Assembly (NCBI GenBank): GCA_965222335.1
Contig: OZ244944.1
Coordinates: forward strand, 3,844,001 to 3,908,000
Direction: 5' to 3'
Source of the DNA: G965222335 sp965222335
GTDB taxonomy: Bacteria; Pseudomonadota; Gammaproteobacteria; Pseudomonadales; Halieaceae
DNA length: 64,000 bases
Each line of letters starts with the position of its first letter. Position 1 is the first letter of the stretch. Shown in pieces: positions 8,285-17,157 of the stretch. The notes below the pieces were generated by a model. The model saw only the letters and a program-made list of their open reading frames with translations, had not been told where the DNA came from and made no database searches. Position numbers and translations under genes: made by a program.

Positions 8285-9220
8285 GTGTTGAAACCTCGCC
8301 TCGCCCGACTTCTGACCTGCATTGTCGCCCTTGCGGCCGGCCCGGCACTGGGGCAGGGCTGCCCGGATGCCGACCCGGAGGCACTGCGCTGGCTCGACAA
8401 GATGTCGCGCAGCACCCAACTCACGGCCTATCACGGCGTGGTCATGTTGCAACGGGGAGAGGATATGCAGGTCATGCAGATCTCCCATTCGGTGGCCCGC
8501 GACAGCAGTTCGGAGACCTTGACCAAGCTCACGGGCCAGGGCGCCCAGGTGGTCCGTCAGGGCCACCCGCTGGACTGCATCCATCCCGGCCATCGCCTGC
8601 TGCAACTGGGTGCCAGCCTGGAGGCGGGTGAGTGTGGCGTGGCCACGTTCTACCGCTTCCAGGTCCAGCCCGGCGAGCGCATTGCCGGACGCCAGGCGGT
8701 CCAGGTGCGGGTAGAGCCGCGGGACATGTACCGCTACGGATATGTGCTGGAACTGGACCGGGAAACCGGGCTGATGCTGAAGTCCAGTACCCTGGGGCGC
8801 GGTGAGCAGGTGCTGGAGCGCTTCCAGTTCGCCAACCTGTCTTACGGCCAGGCGCAGCCCAACGGCGACGACGTGGAGCTGGTTCATCGCGCGCGGCACC
8901 CCGAGGCGCCGCTGTCTACTGCCGATATCACCGCTGCCTGGGATCCCGCGTGGCTGCCCGGGGGATTCGCCCCCACGGAGACGCCCGGCGCGGAGCCCGG
9001 CCGGCGCACCTATACCGACGGCCTCGCCGCGTTCTCTGTGTTTCTCGAGCCCCTGGCGCGGGAGATCAAGCCCGGCGAGGGCCTGGTGCGGGAGGGCAGC
9101 ACCACCTCTTACACCCGTGGCCTGCACCTGGACGGACAGCCCGTACTGGTGACGGTGATCGGAGAGATACCCGTCAACACGGCGCGCATGGTGGCCGACT
9201 CCGTGCGCTGGGTGCGGTAA
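8285..9220 (+). CDS. mucB: Sigma-E regulatory periplasmic protein RseB/MucB
   Basis: 311 aa from the GTG at 8285. It binds the periplasmic part of RseA/MucA and shields it from proteases, and is thought to sense mislocalised lipoproteins and LPS. A signal peptide (residues about 1-24, ending ALGQG) precedes a MucB/RseB N-terminal domain with LTAYHGVVMLQRGEDMQVMQI, followed by the smaller C-terminal domain. The start at 8285 is preferred over the GTG at 8273 because the AAGGAG site (8268-8273) overlaps the latter and stands 11 bases from the former. Its stop overlaps the rseC start (TAATG). Confidence 0.9.
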   Translation: MLKPRLARLLTCIVALAAGPALGQGCPDADPEALRWLDKMSRSTQLTAYHGVVMLQRGEDMQVMQISHSVARDSSSETLTKLTGQGAQVVRQGHPLDCIHPGHRLLQLGASLEAGECGVATFYRFQVQPGERIAGRQAVQVRVEPRDMYRYGYVLELDRETGLMLKSSTLGRGEQVLERFQFANLSYGQAQPNGDDVELVHRARHPEAPLSTADITAAWDPAWLPGGFAPTETPGAEPGRRTYTDGLAAFSVFLEPLAREIKPGEGLVREGSTTSYTRGLHLDGQPVLVTVIGEIPVNTARMVADSVRWVR

Positions 9221-9705
9221 TGCTGTTTGAAGAAGGCGAGGTGGTCGCGGTTGATCCCGATGCGGTCTGGGTAGAGACCCTGCGTCGCAGCACCTGCGGC
9301 ACCTGTTCCCTGCAGAAAGGCTGCGGACACGGCCTGCTGAACCGTCTCGGCGGCGGCCGTCGCCACCTCATCCGGGTGCTGCCGGGACGCGTATCCACTG
9401 CTGAGTGCCGCGTGGGTGATGAGGTCACCCTGGCGCTGCCGGAGTCCGTAGTGCTGCGCGGATCGGTACTGGTCTATATGCTGCCCATGCTGGCGATGCT
9501 GCTGGCAGCGGCTGCAGGCGCAGCCCTGCTGCCCCAGGTTGCGGAGCGCGCATCCCTCGCAGGTGCCCTGCTGGGTTTTGTCGCGGCCATGCTATGGCTG
9601 CGCTGGCACGGCCGACGCCACGGCGATGACCCGGCGATGCAGCCTACCCTGCATGCCAGGCGCCCCGCCAGGGTGGCCAACCTGGCTGTCGGCATGACGC
9701 ACTAA
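9220..9705 (+). CDS. rseC: RseC/MucC family positive regulator of sigma-E
   Basis: 161 aa. An N-terminal cysteine cluster (Cys26, Cys29, Cys35 in CGTCSLQKGCGHG) is followed by two membrane helices around residues 85-130 and a basic C-terminus, the RseC/MucC layout. RseC modulates sigma-E and also occurs in Rnf/SoxR-reducing clusters. The ATG shares one base with the mucB stop. It is the fourth gene of the sigma-E operon. Confidence 0.88.
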   Translation: MLFEEGEVVAVDPDAVWVETLRRSTCGTCSLQKGCGHGLLNRLGGGRRHLIRVLPGRVSTAECRVGDEVTLALPESVVLRGSVLVYMLPMLAMLLAAAAGAALLPQVAERASLAGALLGFVAAMLWLRWHGRRHGDDPAMQPTLHARRPARVANLAVGMTH

Positions 9706-9739
9706 ACACTTTTTTTCCCAACCAGATTCGGAACCAAGC

Positions 9740-11164
9740 ATGATGTTATCCCTGCAAAGACGATACACAGCGCCTCTCATCCTGTTGCTCCTGGCCCTGG
9801 CGGCCAGCGCCCGTGCCAGCGCAGCGGGTCTCCCGGACTTTCGCGAGATCGTCGAGGACAACTCGCCGGCCGTGGTCAAGATCATCGTCCAGCACACGGC
9901 GGGCGGAAACGGCAACCCGCACAGTTTCGACCAGGACCAGATTCCCGAGTACCTGCGCCGGTTCTTCGAGTTCCGCGGCGAGATGCCGGAGCCTCGCCAG
10001 CGGCAGCGGATGGGTATGGGCTCCGGCTTCATCATCTCCGATGACGGCTACATCGTTACCAATAATCACGTGGTGGAGGGCGCCAGCTCGGTACTGGTGC
10101 GCCTGATTGATCGCCGGGACTTCGACGCGGAGGTCGTGGGCACCGATCCCCGCTCGGACCTCGCCCTGTTGAAAATCGATGCCGACGATCTCCCGGTGCT
10201 GTCCCTGGCCCGGGCTGACGCCCTGAAGGTGGGCGAATGGGTGCTGGCTATTGGCTCACCCTTTGGCCTGGACTACTCGGTCACCGCCGGGATTGTCTCC
10301 GCCAAGGGTCGCAGCCTGCCCACCGAGAACAATGAAAACTACGTTCCCTTTATCCAGACGGACGTGGCGATCAACCCCGGTAATTCTGGCGGCCCGCTGT
10401 TCAACCTGGCGGGTGAAGTGGTGGGTGTGAACTCGCAGATATTTACCCGCAGCGGGGGCTCCATCGGACTGTCCTTTGCGATTCCCGTGAGCGTGGTGCA
10501 CAACGTGGTCGAGCAGCTCAAGGAGAGTGGCCGGGTGACGCGCGGCTGGCTCGGGGTCACGATCCAGGACGTGGACAGGACCCTGGCCGAGTCCTTTGGC
10601 CTCGACCGTCCCCGCGGGGCCCTGGTGTCACAGGTCGCCCCGGACAGCCCGGCGGCCGCCGGCGGTCTCCAGTCCGGGGATGTCATCCTGCGCTTTGACG
10701 GCCAGGACATCGACACCTCCTCGGATCTGCCCCACGTGGTCGGCCTGATCGCCCCCGGGACCGAGGTGAAGGTCGACATCGTGCGCGAAAAGAAGCGTCG
10801 CAAGCTGAGCATCGAGGTCGGTGGCCTGGACGCGGATGACAGCTTCGCCCTCAATACCGGTCGCAGCGACGACGCGGAAGGCGGTCGACTGGGCCTGGTG
10901 GTCGAGACCGCGGGCGCCGAGACGCTGGAGCGCTGGGGTATCGGCGGTGGTGTCCGGGTGCGGCGGGTAATGCCCGACTCGGCGGCCGCGGAAGCCGGCA
11001 TCGTACCCGGAGACGTGATTACCCTGATCGGGTCCTCCCCGGTCAAGAACCTGGAGAGCTTCGAGCGCGCGGTCCAGGACCTGGAGCCGGGCAGTTCTGT
11101 GCCCCTGCGCCTGCTGCGTCGCGGTGCGCCCATGTTTATCGGTATCAAGCTTCCGGACAGCTGA
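9740..11164 (+). CDS. mucD: Periplasmic serine protease MucD (DegP/HtrA family)
   Basis: 474 aa. A signal peptide (residues 1-29) leads into a trypsin-like domain with triad His110 (NNHVVEG), Asp140 (SDLALLKI) and Ser216 (GNSGGPLF), then two PDZ domains (about 265-350 and 385-470). It degrades misfolded periplasmic proteins and acts as a chaperone; in Pseudomonas it restrains AlgU activation. It is 34 bp after rseC and so probably ends the sigma-E operon. Inverted repeats follow in the gap to lepA. Confidence 0.96.
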   Translation: MMLSLQRRYTAPLILLLLALAASARASAAGLPDFREIVEDNSPAVVKIIVQHTAGGNGNPHSFDQDQIPEYLRRFFEFRGEMPEPRQRQRMGMGSGFIISDDGYIVTNNHVVEGASSVLVRLIDRRDFDAEVVGTDPRSDLALLKIDADDLPVLSLARADALKVGEWVLAIGSPFGLDYSVTAGIVSAKGRSLPTENNENYVPFIQTDVAINPGNSGGPLFNLAGEVVGVNSQIFTRSGGSIGLSFAIPVSVVHNVVEQLKESGRVTRGWLGVTIQDVDRTLAESFGLDRPRGALVSQVAPDSPAAAGGLQSGDVILRFDGQDIDTSSDLPHVVGLIAPGTEVKVDIVREKKRRKLSIEVGGLDADDSFALNTGRSDDAEGGRLGLVVETAGAETLERWGIGGGVRVRRVMPDSAAAEAGIVPGDVITLIGSSPVKNLESFERAVQDLEPGSSVPLRLLRRGAPMFIGIKLPDS

Positions 11165-11172
11165 GGCGGCCC

Positions 11173-11233
11173 CCGGGCTTTACGCCCGGCAGCCCTCTGC
11201 GGGGAGGTGGTCAGCGATAGCTCCGCTGACCAC
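11173..11233. promoter_or_regulatory. Two inverted repeats between mucD and lepA
   Basis: A short stem CCGGGC / GCCCGG (11173-11189) is followed by a perfect 10-bp inverted repeat GTGGTCAGCG / CGCTGACCAC with a 7-base loop (11207-11233). No T-run follows, so a factor-independent terminator is unlikely; it could be a processing site or an operator just upstream of the lepA promoter. Confidence 0.4.
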
Positions 11234-11240
11234 ATTCGGG

Positions 11241-11246
11241 TACAAT
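11241..11246 (+). promoter_or_regulatory. Putative -10 element of lepA-lepB
   Basis: TACAAT lies 62 bp before the lepA start, immediately after the inverted repeat. The -35 region is poor. An imperfect GC-rich hairpin (GCCGGCCCG / CGGGTCCGGC) follows in the presumed leader. Confidence 0.35.
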
Positions 11247-11307
11247 CCCGCGTCTTTTGCCGGCCCGTGGATAGCGGGTCCGGCCTCCCTATGCAGAGCC
11301 TGTTCGA

Positions 11308-13107
11308 GTGAGTGATCTTCAGCACATCCGTAACTTTTCCATCATCGCCCACATTGATCATGGGAAGTCGACGCTGGCCGATCGTTTTATCCAGCACTGT
11401 GGCGGCCTGACCGAGCGCGAGATGGCGGAACAGGTGCTGGACTCGATGGATATCGAGCGCGAGCGCGGGATTACGATCAAGGCCCAGAGCGTGACCCTTG
11501 ATTACACAGCCCGCAGCGGCCAGACCTACCAGCTGAACTTTATCGATACCCCCGGACACGTGGACTTCTCCTACGAGGTCTCCCGCTCCCTGTCTGCCTG
11601 TGAAGGGGCCCTGCTGGTGGTCGACGCCGGGCAGGGCGTGGAGGCCCAGTCGGTGGCCAACTGCTATACCGCGATCGAGCAGGGCCTGGAGGTGCTGCCG
11701 ATCCTGAACAAGATGGACCTGCCCCAGGCAGACCCGGACAAGGTTCGCCACGAGATCGAGGAGATCATCGGCATCGATGCCACCGAGGCCTGCCTGGTCA
11801 GTGCCAAGTCCGGCATGGGTATCGAGGATGCCCTGGAATACCTGGTAGAGCAGATACCGCCCCCGGAGGGCGATCGTGATGCCCCGCTGCAGGCCCTGAT
11901 TATCGACAGCTGGTTCGACAACTACCTCGGCGTGGTGTCGCTGGTGCGGGTCAAGCAGGGCATACTGCGCAAGCGCGACAAGTTCATCATCAAGTCCACG
12001 GGCAAGGTGCACCAGGCAGACAGCGTCGGCATTTTTACGCCCAAGCGCACTGAGACAGGCCTGCTGCAGGCGGGGGAAGTGGGTTTCGTGGTCGCCGGGA
12101 TCAAGGAAATCCAGGGGGCCCCCGTGGGCGACACCCTGGTCAGCGCCTCCCATGCCGACGTGCCCGCGCTGCCGGGCTTCAAGAAGGTCAAACCCCAGGT
12201 CTACGCGGGCATTTTCACCATCTCCTCGGATGACTACGAAGACTTCCGCGATGCCCTGGCCAAGCTGACCCTGAATGACGCTTCCCTGTTCTATGAGCCG
12301 GAAACCTCCGACGCCCTGGGTTTCGGCTTCCGCTGTGGCTTCCTGGGCATGCTGCACATGGAGATCATCCAGGAGCGCCTGGAACGGGAATACGACCTGG
12401 ACCTCATCACGACCGCGCCGACGGTGATCTACGAGGTGGTGAAGAAATCCGGCGAGATCGTGCAGGTGGATAATCCCTCGTCGCTGCCGGATGTCGGCGA
12501 TATCGAGGAGATGCGTGAGCCAATTGCCCGCTGCAGTATCCTTGTACCCCAGGATTACCTGGGCAACGTGATCACCCTGTGTGTGGAAAAACGCGGCGAG
12601 CAGGTCGACATGCAGTTCCTCGGCGCCCAGGTTGCGCTGACCTACGATATTCCCATGGCCGAGGTGGTGCTGGATTTCTTTGACCGTCTCAAGTCCGTGA
12701 GTCGCGGCTATGCCTCGCTGGACTATACCTTCGACCGGTTCGAAGCAGCTTCCCTGTCGCGCCTGGACGTATTGATCAACGGCGAGCGGGTGGATGCACT
12801 GGCGGTGATCGTGCACCGGGATCACCTGCAGTATCGGGGCCGCGCGCTGACCGACAAAATGAAGGAGCTGATACCCCGGCAGATGTTCGACGTGGCAATC
12901 CAGGCCGCGGTGGGTGGCAAGGTCGTGGCCCGGCAGACAGTGAAGGCCCTGCGCAAGAACGTAACCGCCAAGTGCTACGGCGGCGACGTCTCGCGCAAGC
13001 GCAAGCTGCTGGAGAAACAGAAAGCGGGCAAAAAACGCATGAAGCAGGTGGGCCGGGTAGAGATACCCCAGTCGGCTTTCCTCGCCGTGCTCAAGGTGGA
13101 TGACTGA
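11308..13107 (+). CDS. lepA: Elongation factor 4 (LepA)
   Basis: 599 aa, normal. A ribosome-associated GTPase that acts during translation under stress and in initiation or 30S maturation. The G1 motif AHIDHGKSTL, G3 DTPGHVDF and G4 NKMD are present, followed by the LepA C-terminal domain ending near DVSRKRKLLEKQKAGKKRMK. The start is GTG at 11308. lepB follows 12 bp later, as in most proteobacteria. Confidence 0.97.
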   Translation: MSDLQHIRNFSIIAHIDHGKSTLADRFIQHCGGLTEREMAEQVLDSMDIERERGITIKAQSVTLDYTARSGQTYQLNFIDTPGHVDFSYEVSRSLSACEGALLVVDAGQGVEAQSVANCYTAIEQGLEVLPILNKMDLPQADPDKVRHEIEEIIGIDATEACLVSAKSGMGIEDALEYLVEQIPPPEGDRDAPLQALIIDSWFDNYLGVVSLVRVKQGILRKRDKFIIKSTGKVHQADSVGIFTPKRTETGLLQAGEVGFVVAGIKEIQGAPVGDTLVSASHADVPALPGFKKVKPQVYAGIFTISSDDYEDFRDALAKLTLNDASLFYEPETSDALGFGFRCGFLGMLHMEIIQERLEREYDLDLITTAPTVIYEVVKKSGEIVQVDNPSSLPDVGDIEEMREPIARCSILVPQDYLGNVITLCVEKRGEQVDMQFLGAQVALTYDIPMAEVVLDFFDRLKSVSRGYASLDYTFDRFEAASLSRLDVLINGERVDALAVIVHRDHLQYRGRALTDKMKELIPRQMFDVAIQAAVGGKVVARQTVKALRKNVTAKCYGGDVSRKRKLLEKQKAGKKRMKQVGRVEIPQSAFLAVLKVDD

Positions 13108-13119
13108 CAAGGACGTAGC

Positions 13120-13959
13120 ATGGCAATCGACTTCCCCCTGATTCTGGTCATACTGGTTTTCGGCAGCGGTGCAATCTGGCTGATTGACAGCCTGGCCTTC
13201 GCCCCCGCGCGCCGCAAACGAGCCCAGGCGCTCGCCGAGGCCTTCCCCGGCCGCGATGCAGCCGGCAGCGACCAGGCCAGGCAGTACGAGCGCAAGCTGC
13301 GCGAGACCGCGGCCGAGCCTGCCCTGGTCGAGTATGCGCGGTCTTTTTTCCCGGTACTTGCGGTGGTGTTCGTGCTTCGCTCCTTCCTCGTGGAGCCCTT
13401 CCAGATTCCCTCGTCTTCGATGGTACCCACCCTCCAGGTAGGCGATTACATCCTGGTCAACAAGTTTACCTATGGCATCCGCCTGCCGGTGCTGCGTACC
13501 AAGGTGCTGGATATCAATGAGCCCCGGCGCGGGGATGTCATGGTGTTCTTCCCCCCGCACATGAACGATACCTACTACATCAAGCGGGTGATCGGCCTGC
13601 CGGGAGATACCATCACGTATCGCAACAAGCGCCTGACAGTCAACGGTGAACAGGTCGTCTGGGACAGCCTGGCGGTGGTGCCGGATGCCTCCGGGCGGCA
13701 GCAGGTGGCACTGGAGCGTATCGGTGACAGCAACCACCTGGTGCAGAGCGACCCGATGCGGCCGCCGCGGGACTTTTCCGTGCTGGTCAAACCGGGACAC
13801 TACTTTATGATGGGTGACAACCGGGACAACAGTAGCGACAGCCGGATTTGGGGGCAGGTGCCAGAGCGGGATATAGTAGGCAAGGCCTTCGCGATCTGGA
13901 TGCACTGGGATTCCCTGTTCAGCATTCCAAGCTTCGCCCGCGTGGGTGCGATAGAATAA
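13120..13959 (+). CDS. lepB: Signal peptidase I
   Basis: 279 aa. It cleaves signal peptides from exported proteins at the periplasmic face of the inner membrane. An N-terminal anchor (about residues 3-22) and a second hydrophobic helix (about 74-92) precede the catalytic domain. The nucleophile is Ser100 in PSSSMVPTL and the general base Lys155 in YYIKRVIGLPGD; the late box MGDNRDNSSDSR is also intact. It lies directly behind lepA and is probably co-transcribed. Confidence 0.97.
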   Translation: MAIDFPLILVILVFGSGAIWLIDSLAFAPARRKRAQALAEAFPGRDAAGSDQARQYERKLRETAAEPALVEYARSFFPVLAVVFVLRSFLVEPFQIPSSSMVPTLQVGDYILVNKFTYGIRLPVLRTKVLDINEPRRGDVMVFFPPHMNDTYYIKRVIGLPGDTITYRNKRLTVNGEQVVWDSLAVVPDASGRQQVALERIGDSNHLVQSDPMRPPRDFSVLVKPGHYFMMGDNRDNSSDSRIWGQVPERDIVGKAFAIWMHWDSLFSIPSFARVGAIE

Positions 13960-13993
13960 CCAGACCAGGGACCAACCCGGAGGGGAGATCACC

Positions 13994-14380
13994 ATGAAAC
14001 TGCGCCAGCGTCAGTCGGGGATGTCGTTGATCGCGATGCTTTGCATCGCGGTAATGGCAGGTTTTTTCGTGATGTGTGCGATCAAGCTCGGACCGAGCTA
14101 TTTCGAGTATCTGTCCGTCAAGGAAATCATGTCCAAGGTTGCCCGTGATCACGACCCCCGGGACCAGACCATCGCCGACATCAGGCGGCGCGTGGCCAAC
14201 CTGCTCAATACCAACCAGATCTATGCGATCAAGCCCAAGGATGTGGAAGTCTTCCGCAAGGAAGGCGCAACCTATATCGATGCCAGTTACGAGGCGCGCG
14301 TCCCGATCATGTGGCGAATTGATGCGGTGATGAAATTTGACGATCTGATGTACGAGGCCGGCTCGGCCCAGAATCAGTAG
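13994..14380 (+). CDS. DUF4845 single-pass membrane protein
   Basis: 128 aa of unknown function. One N-terminal helix (about residues 8-28, rich in Met and Ile) is followed by a small soluble domain. DUF4845 proteins sit between lepB and rnc in many gammaproteobacteria, as here, with 34 bp to lepB and 3 bp to rnc. The N-terminus (short basic stretch then hydrophobic helix) resembles a pilin-like leader, but no processing site is evident. A conserved place in the operon is the only hint to a role in secretion or translation. Confidence 0.82.
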   Translation: MKLRQRQSGMSLIAMLCIAVMAGFFVMCAIKLGPSYFEYLSVKEIMSKVARDHDPRDQTIADIRRRVANLLNTNQIYAIKPKDVEVFRKEGATYIDASYEARVPIMWRIDAVMKFDDLMYEAGSAQNQ

Positions 14381-14383
14381 GGG

Positions 14384-15061
14384 ATGGATAAACTCGCGCG
14401 GCTGCAGCGCCGGCTAGGCTATGAGTTCCGCGACCGCGATCTGCTGGTCCTCGCGCTGACCCATCGCAGTGCGGGCGGCGCCAACAACGAGCGCCTTGAA
14501 TTCCTGGGTGACTCTATCGTCAACCACGTTGTGGCCGAAGCCCTGTATCACCGTTTCCCGGACGTGCGCGAGGGTGACATGAGCCGCATGCGTGCGGCCC
14601 TGGTAAAGGGCGACACCCTGGCGCGCATGGCCCAGGAGCTGGAGTTCGGTGAGTGCCTAAAGCTCGGCCCCGGCGAGCGCAAGAGTGGCGGTCACCGGCG
14701 GGCGTCAATTCTGGCCGACGCCCTGGAGGCGGTCGCTGGCGCAATCCTGCTGGACAGCGATTTCAACACCTGCCGCCGTTGTCTCCTGACCTGGTTCGAC
14801 GAGCGCCTGGCCCAGCTCGAGGTACAGGGTACCCGCAAAGACCCGAAAACCCGATTGCAGGAGTACCTGCAGGGGCGCGGCAACCCGCTGCCGACCTATG
14901 AGCTGGTCACGGTCGAGGGCGAGGACCACCAGCAGCATTTCGAAGTGAGCTGTGCCCTGCGCCATCCCAGCGTCTCCCTCAGGGGCAGTGGCAGCAGCCG
15001 GCGCAAAGCCGAACAGGCGGCCGCGGCAGCGGTTCTGGAGCAGTTAACCCGTGGCAACTGA
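14384..15061 (+). CDS. rnc: Ribonuclease III
   Basis: 225 aa. It cleaves double-stranded RNA in rRNA processing and mRNA decay. The signature NNERLEFLGDSIV (metal-binding Glu and Asp) lies near residue 35, and a C-terminal double-stranded-RNA-binding domain begins near residue 150 (DPKTRLQEYLQGRG). It starts 3 bp after the DUF4845 stop and its end overlaps the era start by 11 bp, so translation is coupled. Confidence 0.97.
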   Translation: MDKLARLQRRLGYEFRDRDLLVLALTHRSAGGANNERLEFLGDSIVNHVVAEALYHRFPDVREGDMSRMRAALVKGDTLARMAQELEFGECLKLGPGERKSGGHRRASILADALEAVAGAILLDSDFNTCRRCLLTWFDERLAQLEVQGTRKDPKTRLQEYLQGRGNPLPTYELVTVEGEDHQQHFEVSCALRHPSVSLRGSGSSRRKAEQAAAAAVLEQLTRGN

Positions 15062-15953
15062 AGACAGCGGCAAGTGTGGCTACGTCGCGATTGTGGGGCG
15101 GCCCAACGTCGGCAAGTCCACGCTGCTCAACTATCTGTTGGGGCAGAAGATCAGCATCACCTCGCGCAAGCCCCAGACGACCCGCCACCAGGTTCTCGGG
15201 ATCAAGACCGAGGGCGGCAACCAGCTGATATTTGTCGATACCCCCGGCCTGCACAAGGTCGAGACCCGGGCGATCAACCGGGTGATGAACCGCGCCGCCA
15301 GTGCTGCGATCCGGGATGTCGACGTGGTGGTGATGGTGGTGGATCGCACCGCCTGGACCGAAGAGGACGAGATGGTGCTGCTGCAGGTGCAGCGCACCGG
15401 CCTGCCAGTGGTCCTGGTGGTCAACAAGGTCGACCTGCTGGAGGACAAGGCCGAACTGCTGCCGCTGCTGCAGGGGCTCGCCGAGAAGGCAGATTTCAGT
15501 GCGATTCTCCCGGTTTCCGCCCTCCGCCAGCACAACCTGGACGCGCTGGAACGGGAGGTCCTGAAGCACCTGCCCCGGTCCGTGCATTTCTTCCCCGAGG
15601 AGCAGATTACCGACCGCAGCCAGCGCTTCCTGGCGGCGGAGATCGTGCGCGAAAAGATCATGCGGCAGGTGGGCGATGAACTGCCGTATTCGGCGACGGT
15701 GGAAATCGAGGAATTCAGCCAGGAGGGTGCAACCCTGCACATCTCCGCGCTGGTGCTGGTCGAACGCAAGGGGCAGAAGAAAATCCTGATCGGGGAGGGC
15801 GGCAGCCGCATGCGCACCATTGGCTCCGAGGCGCGTCGCGACATGGAGGTGCTGTTCGACAGTAAAGTCATGCTGCGTCTCTGGGTCAAGGTTAAATCGG
15901 GCTGGGCTGACGACGAACGCGCTCTGCGCAGCCTGGGTTACGATGATCGCTGA
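15051..15953 (+). CDS. era: GTPase Era
   Basis: 300 aa. An essential GTPase that helps mature 16S rRNA and the 30S subunit. G1 GRPNVGKSTL, G3 DTPGLH and G4 NKVD are present; the C-terminal KH domain contains the loop ILIGEGGSRMRTIG. The GTG start lies inside the end of rnc, the rnc-era order being nearly universal in proteobacteria. Confidence 0.97.
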   Translation: MATEDSGKCGYVAIVGRPNVGKSTLLNYLLGQKISITSRKPQTTRHQVLGIKTEGGNQLIFVDTPGLHKVETRAINRVMNRAASAAIRDVDVVVMVVDRTAWTEEDEMVLLQVQRTGLPVVLVVNKVDLLEDKAELLPLLQGLAEKADFSAILPVSALRQHNLDALEREVLKHLPRSVHFFPEEQITDRSQRFLAAEIVREKIMRQVGDELPYSATVEIEEFSQEGATLHISALVLVERKGQKKILIGEGGSRMRTIGSEARRDMEVLFDSKVMLRLWVKVKSGWADDERALRSLGYDDR

Positions 15954-15982
15954 ACCCACCCGACGCCGCTGAGATTGGCTGG

Positions 15983-16714
15983 ATGCGTGTCGCCCTGCAA
16001 CCTGCCTACCTGCTGCACGCGCGGCCCTACCGCGACAGCAGCCGCCTGCTCGAAGTGTTCACCGCAGAGCATGGCCGCTTGAGCCTGGTCGGTCGCGGCG
16101 TCCATCGCAAGGCCCGCGGGGGAAGCCTGGGTGCTTTCCTGCAGCCGTTTCGCCCCCTGCTCCTGTCATTTACCGGCCGCAGTGAGATGATGACCCTGAC
16201 GGGTGCCGAGGCGGCGGGCCCCGCGCCCTCGTTGCAGGGTAAGCACCTGTTCAGCGGGCTTTACCTCAACGAACTACTGCTGCGCCTCCTGCACCGGCAC
16301 GACCCGCACCCGTCCCTGTTCGCTCACTACGGCGACACCCTCGCGCGCCTGGCCCGGGAGACCGCCCCCGACGCCACCCTGCGCCGTTTCGAGCTGTGCC
16401 TGCTGGATGAACTGGGCTATGGTTTTGACCCGGGGCGGGATGCCCGCACTCACGAAGCGGTGCGGGAGGGCGTCTGGTACAACTACGCCGAGGGTGCCGG
16501 CCTGGTAGAGTGCCAGGGCGCACCCTCGCCCGAGGTGCCGGCCTTTGCCGGTGAGGACTTGCGGGCCATTGCCGCCGGCGACTTTTCCGGGTCCGCCGCG
16601 GACAGTGCCAAGCGGCTGCTGCGCCGGGTCATCGCCGAGCACCTGGGCGACCGCCCGTTGCATACCCGGGAGCTGTTTCGACAGTACCAAACCGGCGGGG
16701 AGCGTGAAGCGTGA
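15983..16714 (+). CDS. recO: DNA repair protein RecO
   Basis: 243 aa. It loads RecA on gapped DNA together with RecR. The N-terminal OB fold begins ALQPAYLLHARPYRDSSRLLEVFTAEHGRLSLVGRG, typical of the family; no zinc-finger cysteines are seen, as in other gammaproteobacteria. It follows era by 29 bp. The stop overlaps the acpS start (GTGA at 16711-16714). The pyridoxine gene pdxJ, usually found between recO and acpS, is missing here. Confidence 0.94.
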   Translation: MRVALQPAYLLHARPYRDSSRLLEVFTAEHGRLSLVGRGVHRKARGGSLGAFLQPFRPLLLSFTGRSEMMTLTGAEAAGPAPSLQGKHLFSGLYLNELLLRLLHRHDPHPSLFAHYGDTLARLARETAPDATLRRFELCLLDELGYGFDPGRDARTHEAVREGVWYNYAEGAGLVECQGAPSPEVPAFAGEDLRAIAAGDFSGSAADSAKRLLRRVIAEHLGDRPLHTRELFRQYQTGGEREA

Positions 16715-17082
16715 TTGCCCTGGGCACGGACATCCTGGAGGTCGCGCGCATCGAGGCGGTCGTGGGGCGCCTGCAGGAGCGCTTCGTCAGGCGCATACTG
16801 AGCCCGCCGGAGCAGGCGGAGTATCGGGCCAGCGGGCAGCCCTTGCGGCTGCTGGCGAAGCGCTTCGCCGCCAAGGAAGCCGTTGCCAAGGCCCTCGGCA
16901 CCGGTATCGGCCGCGGTGTCAGCTGGCAGGATATCGTGATCACCCATGATGAGCGGGGCGCGCCGGGCGTGGAGCTGCACCGGGGTGCCCTGGAGATTGC
17001 GCGCCAGCGCGGCGGCAGTCGGGTACTGCTGAGTCTCGCGGACGAGCGCGAGTATGTGGTCGCGTTTGCCGCGCTGACCTGA
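16711..17082 (+). CDS. acpS: Holo-[acyl-carrier-protein] synthase
   Basis: 123 aa. It transfers 4'-phosphopantetheine from CoA to apo-ACP. Both signature motifs are present: GTDILEVARIE near the start and RFAAKEAVAKALG near residue 50. The GTG start overlaps recO by four bases, so the pair is coupled. A likely promoter region for cysM follows. Confidence 0.95.
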   Translation: MIALGTDILEVARIEAVVGRLQERFVRRILSPPEQAEYRASGQPLRLLAKRFAAKEAVAKALGTGIGRGVSWQDIVITHDERGAPGVELHRGALEIARQRGGSRVLLSLADEREYVVAFAALT

Positions 17083-17124
17083 GGGCCGGTCACTTTTTGA
17101 ACTGCCAGTGGCGGTCAAAGCCGA

Positions 17125-17130
17125 TATACT
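17125..17130 (+). promoter_or_regulatory. Putative -10 element of cysM
   Basis: TATACT is 28 bp before the cysM ATG. TTGAAC at 17097-17102 would be a fair -35 but its 22-base spacer is too long, so the promoter is only tentative. Confidence 0.3.
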
Positions 17131-17157
17131 CTGGCTGGAATTTTGCGGTAGCGAGCT

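Noticed and set aside
10339..13995. 1218-codon open frame on the minus strand opposite mucD, lepA and lepB
   Set aside because: It is the antisense shadow of three well-supported genes in GC-rich DNA. The product has no recognisable domain and is His/Gln/Arg-rich, as such shadows are.
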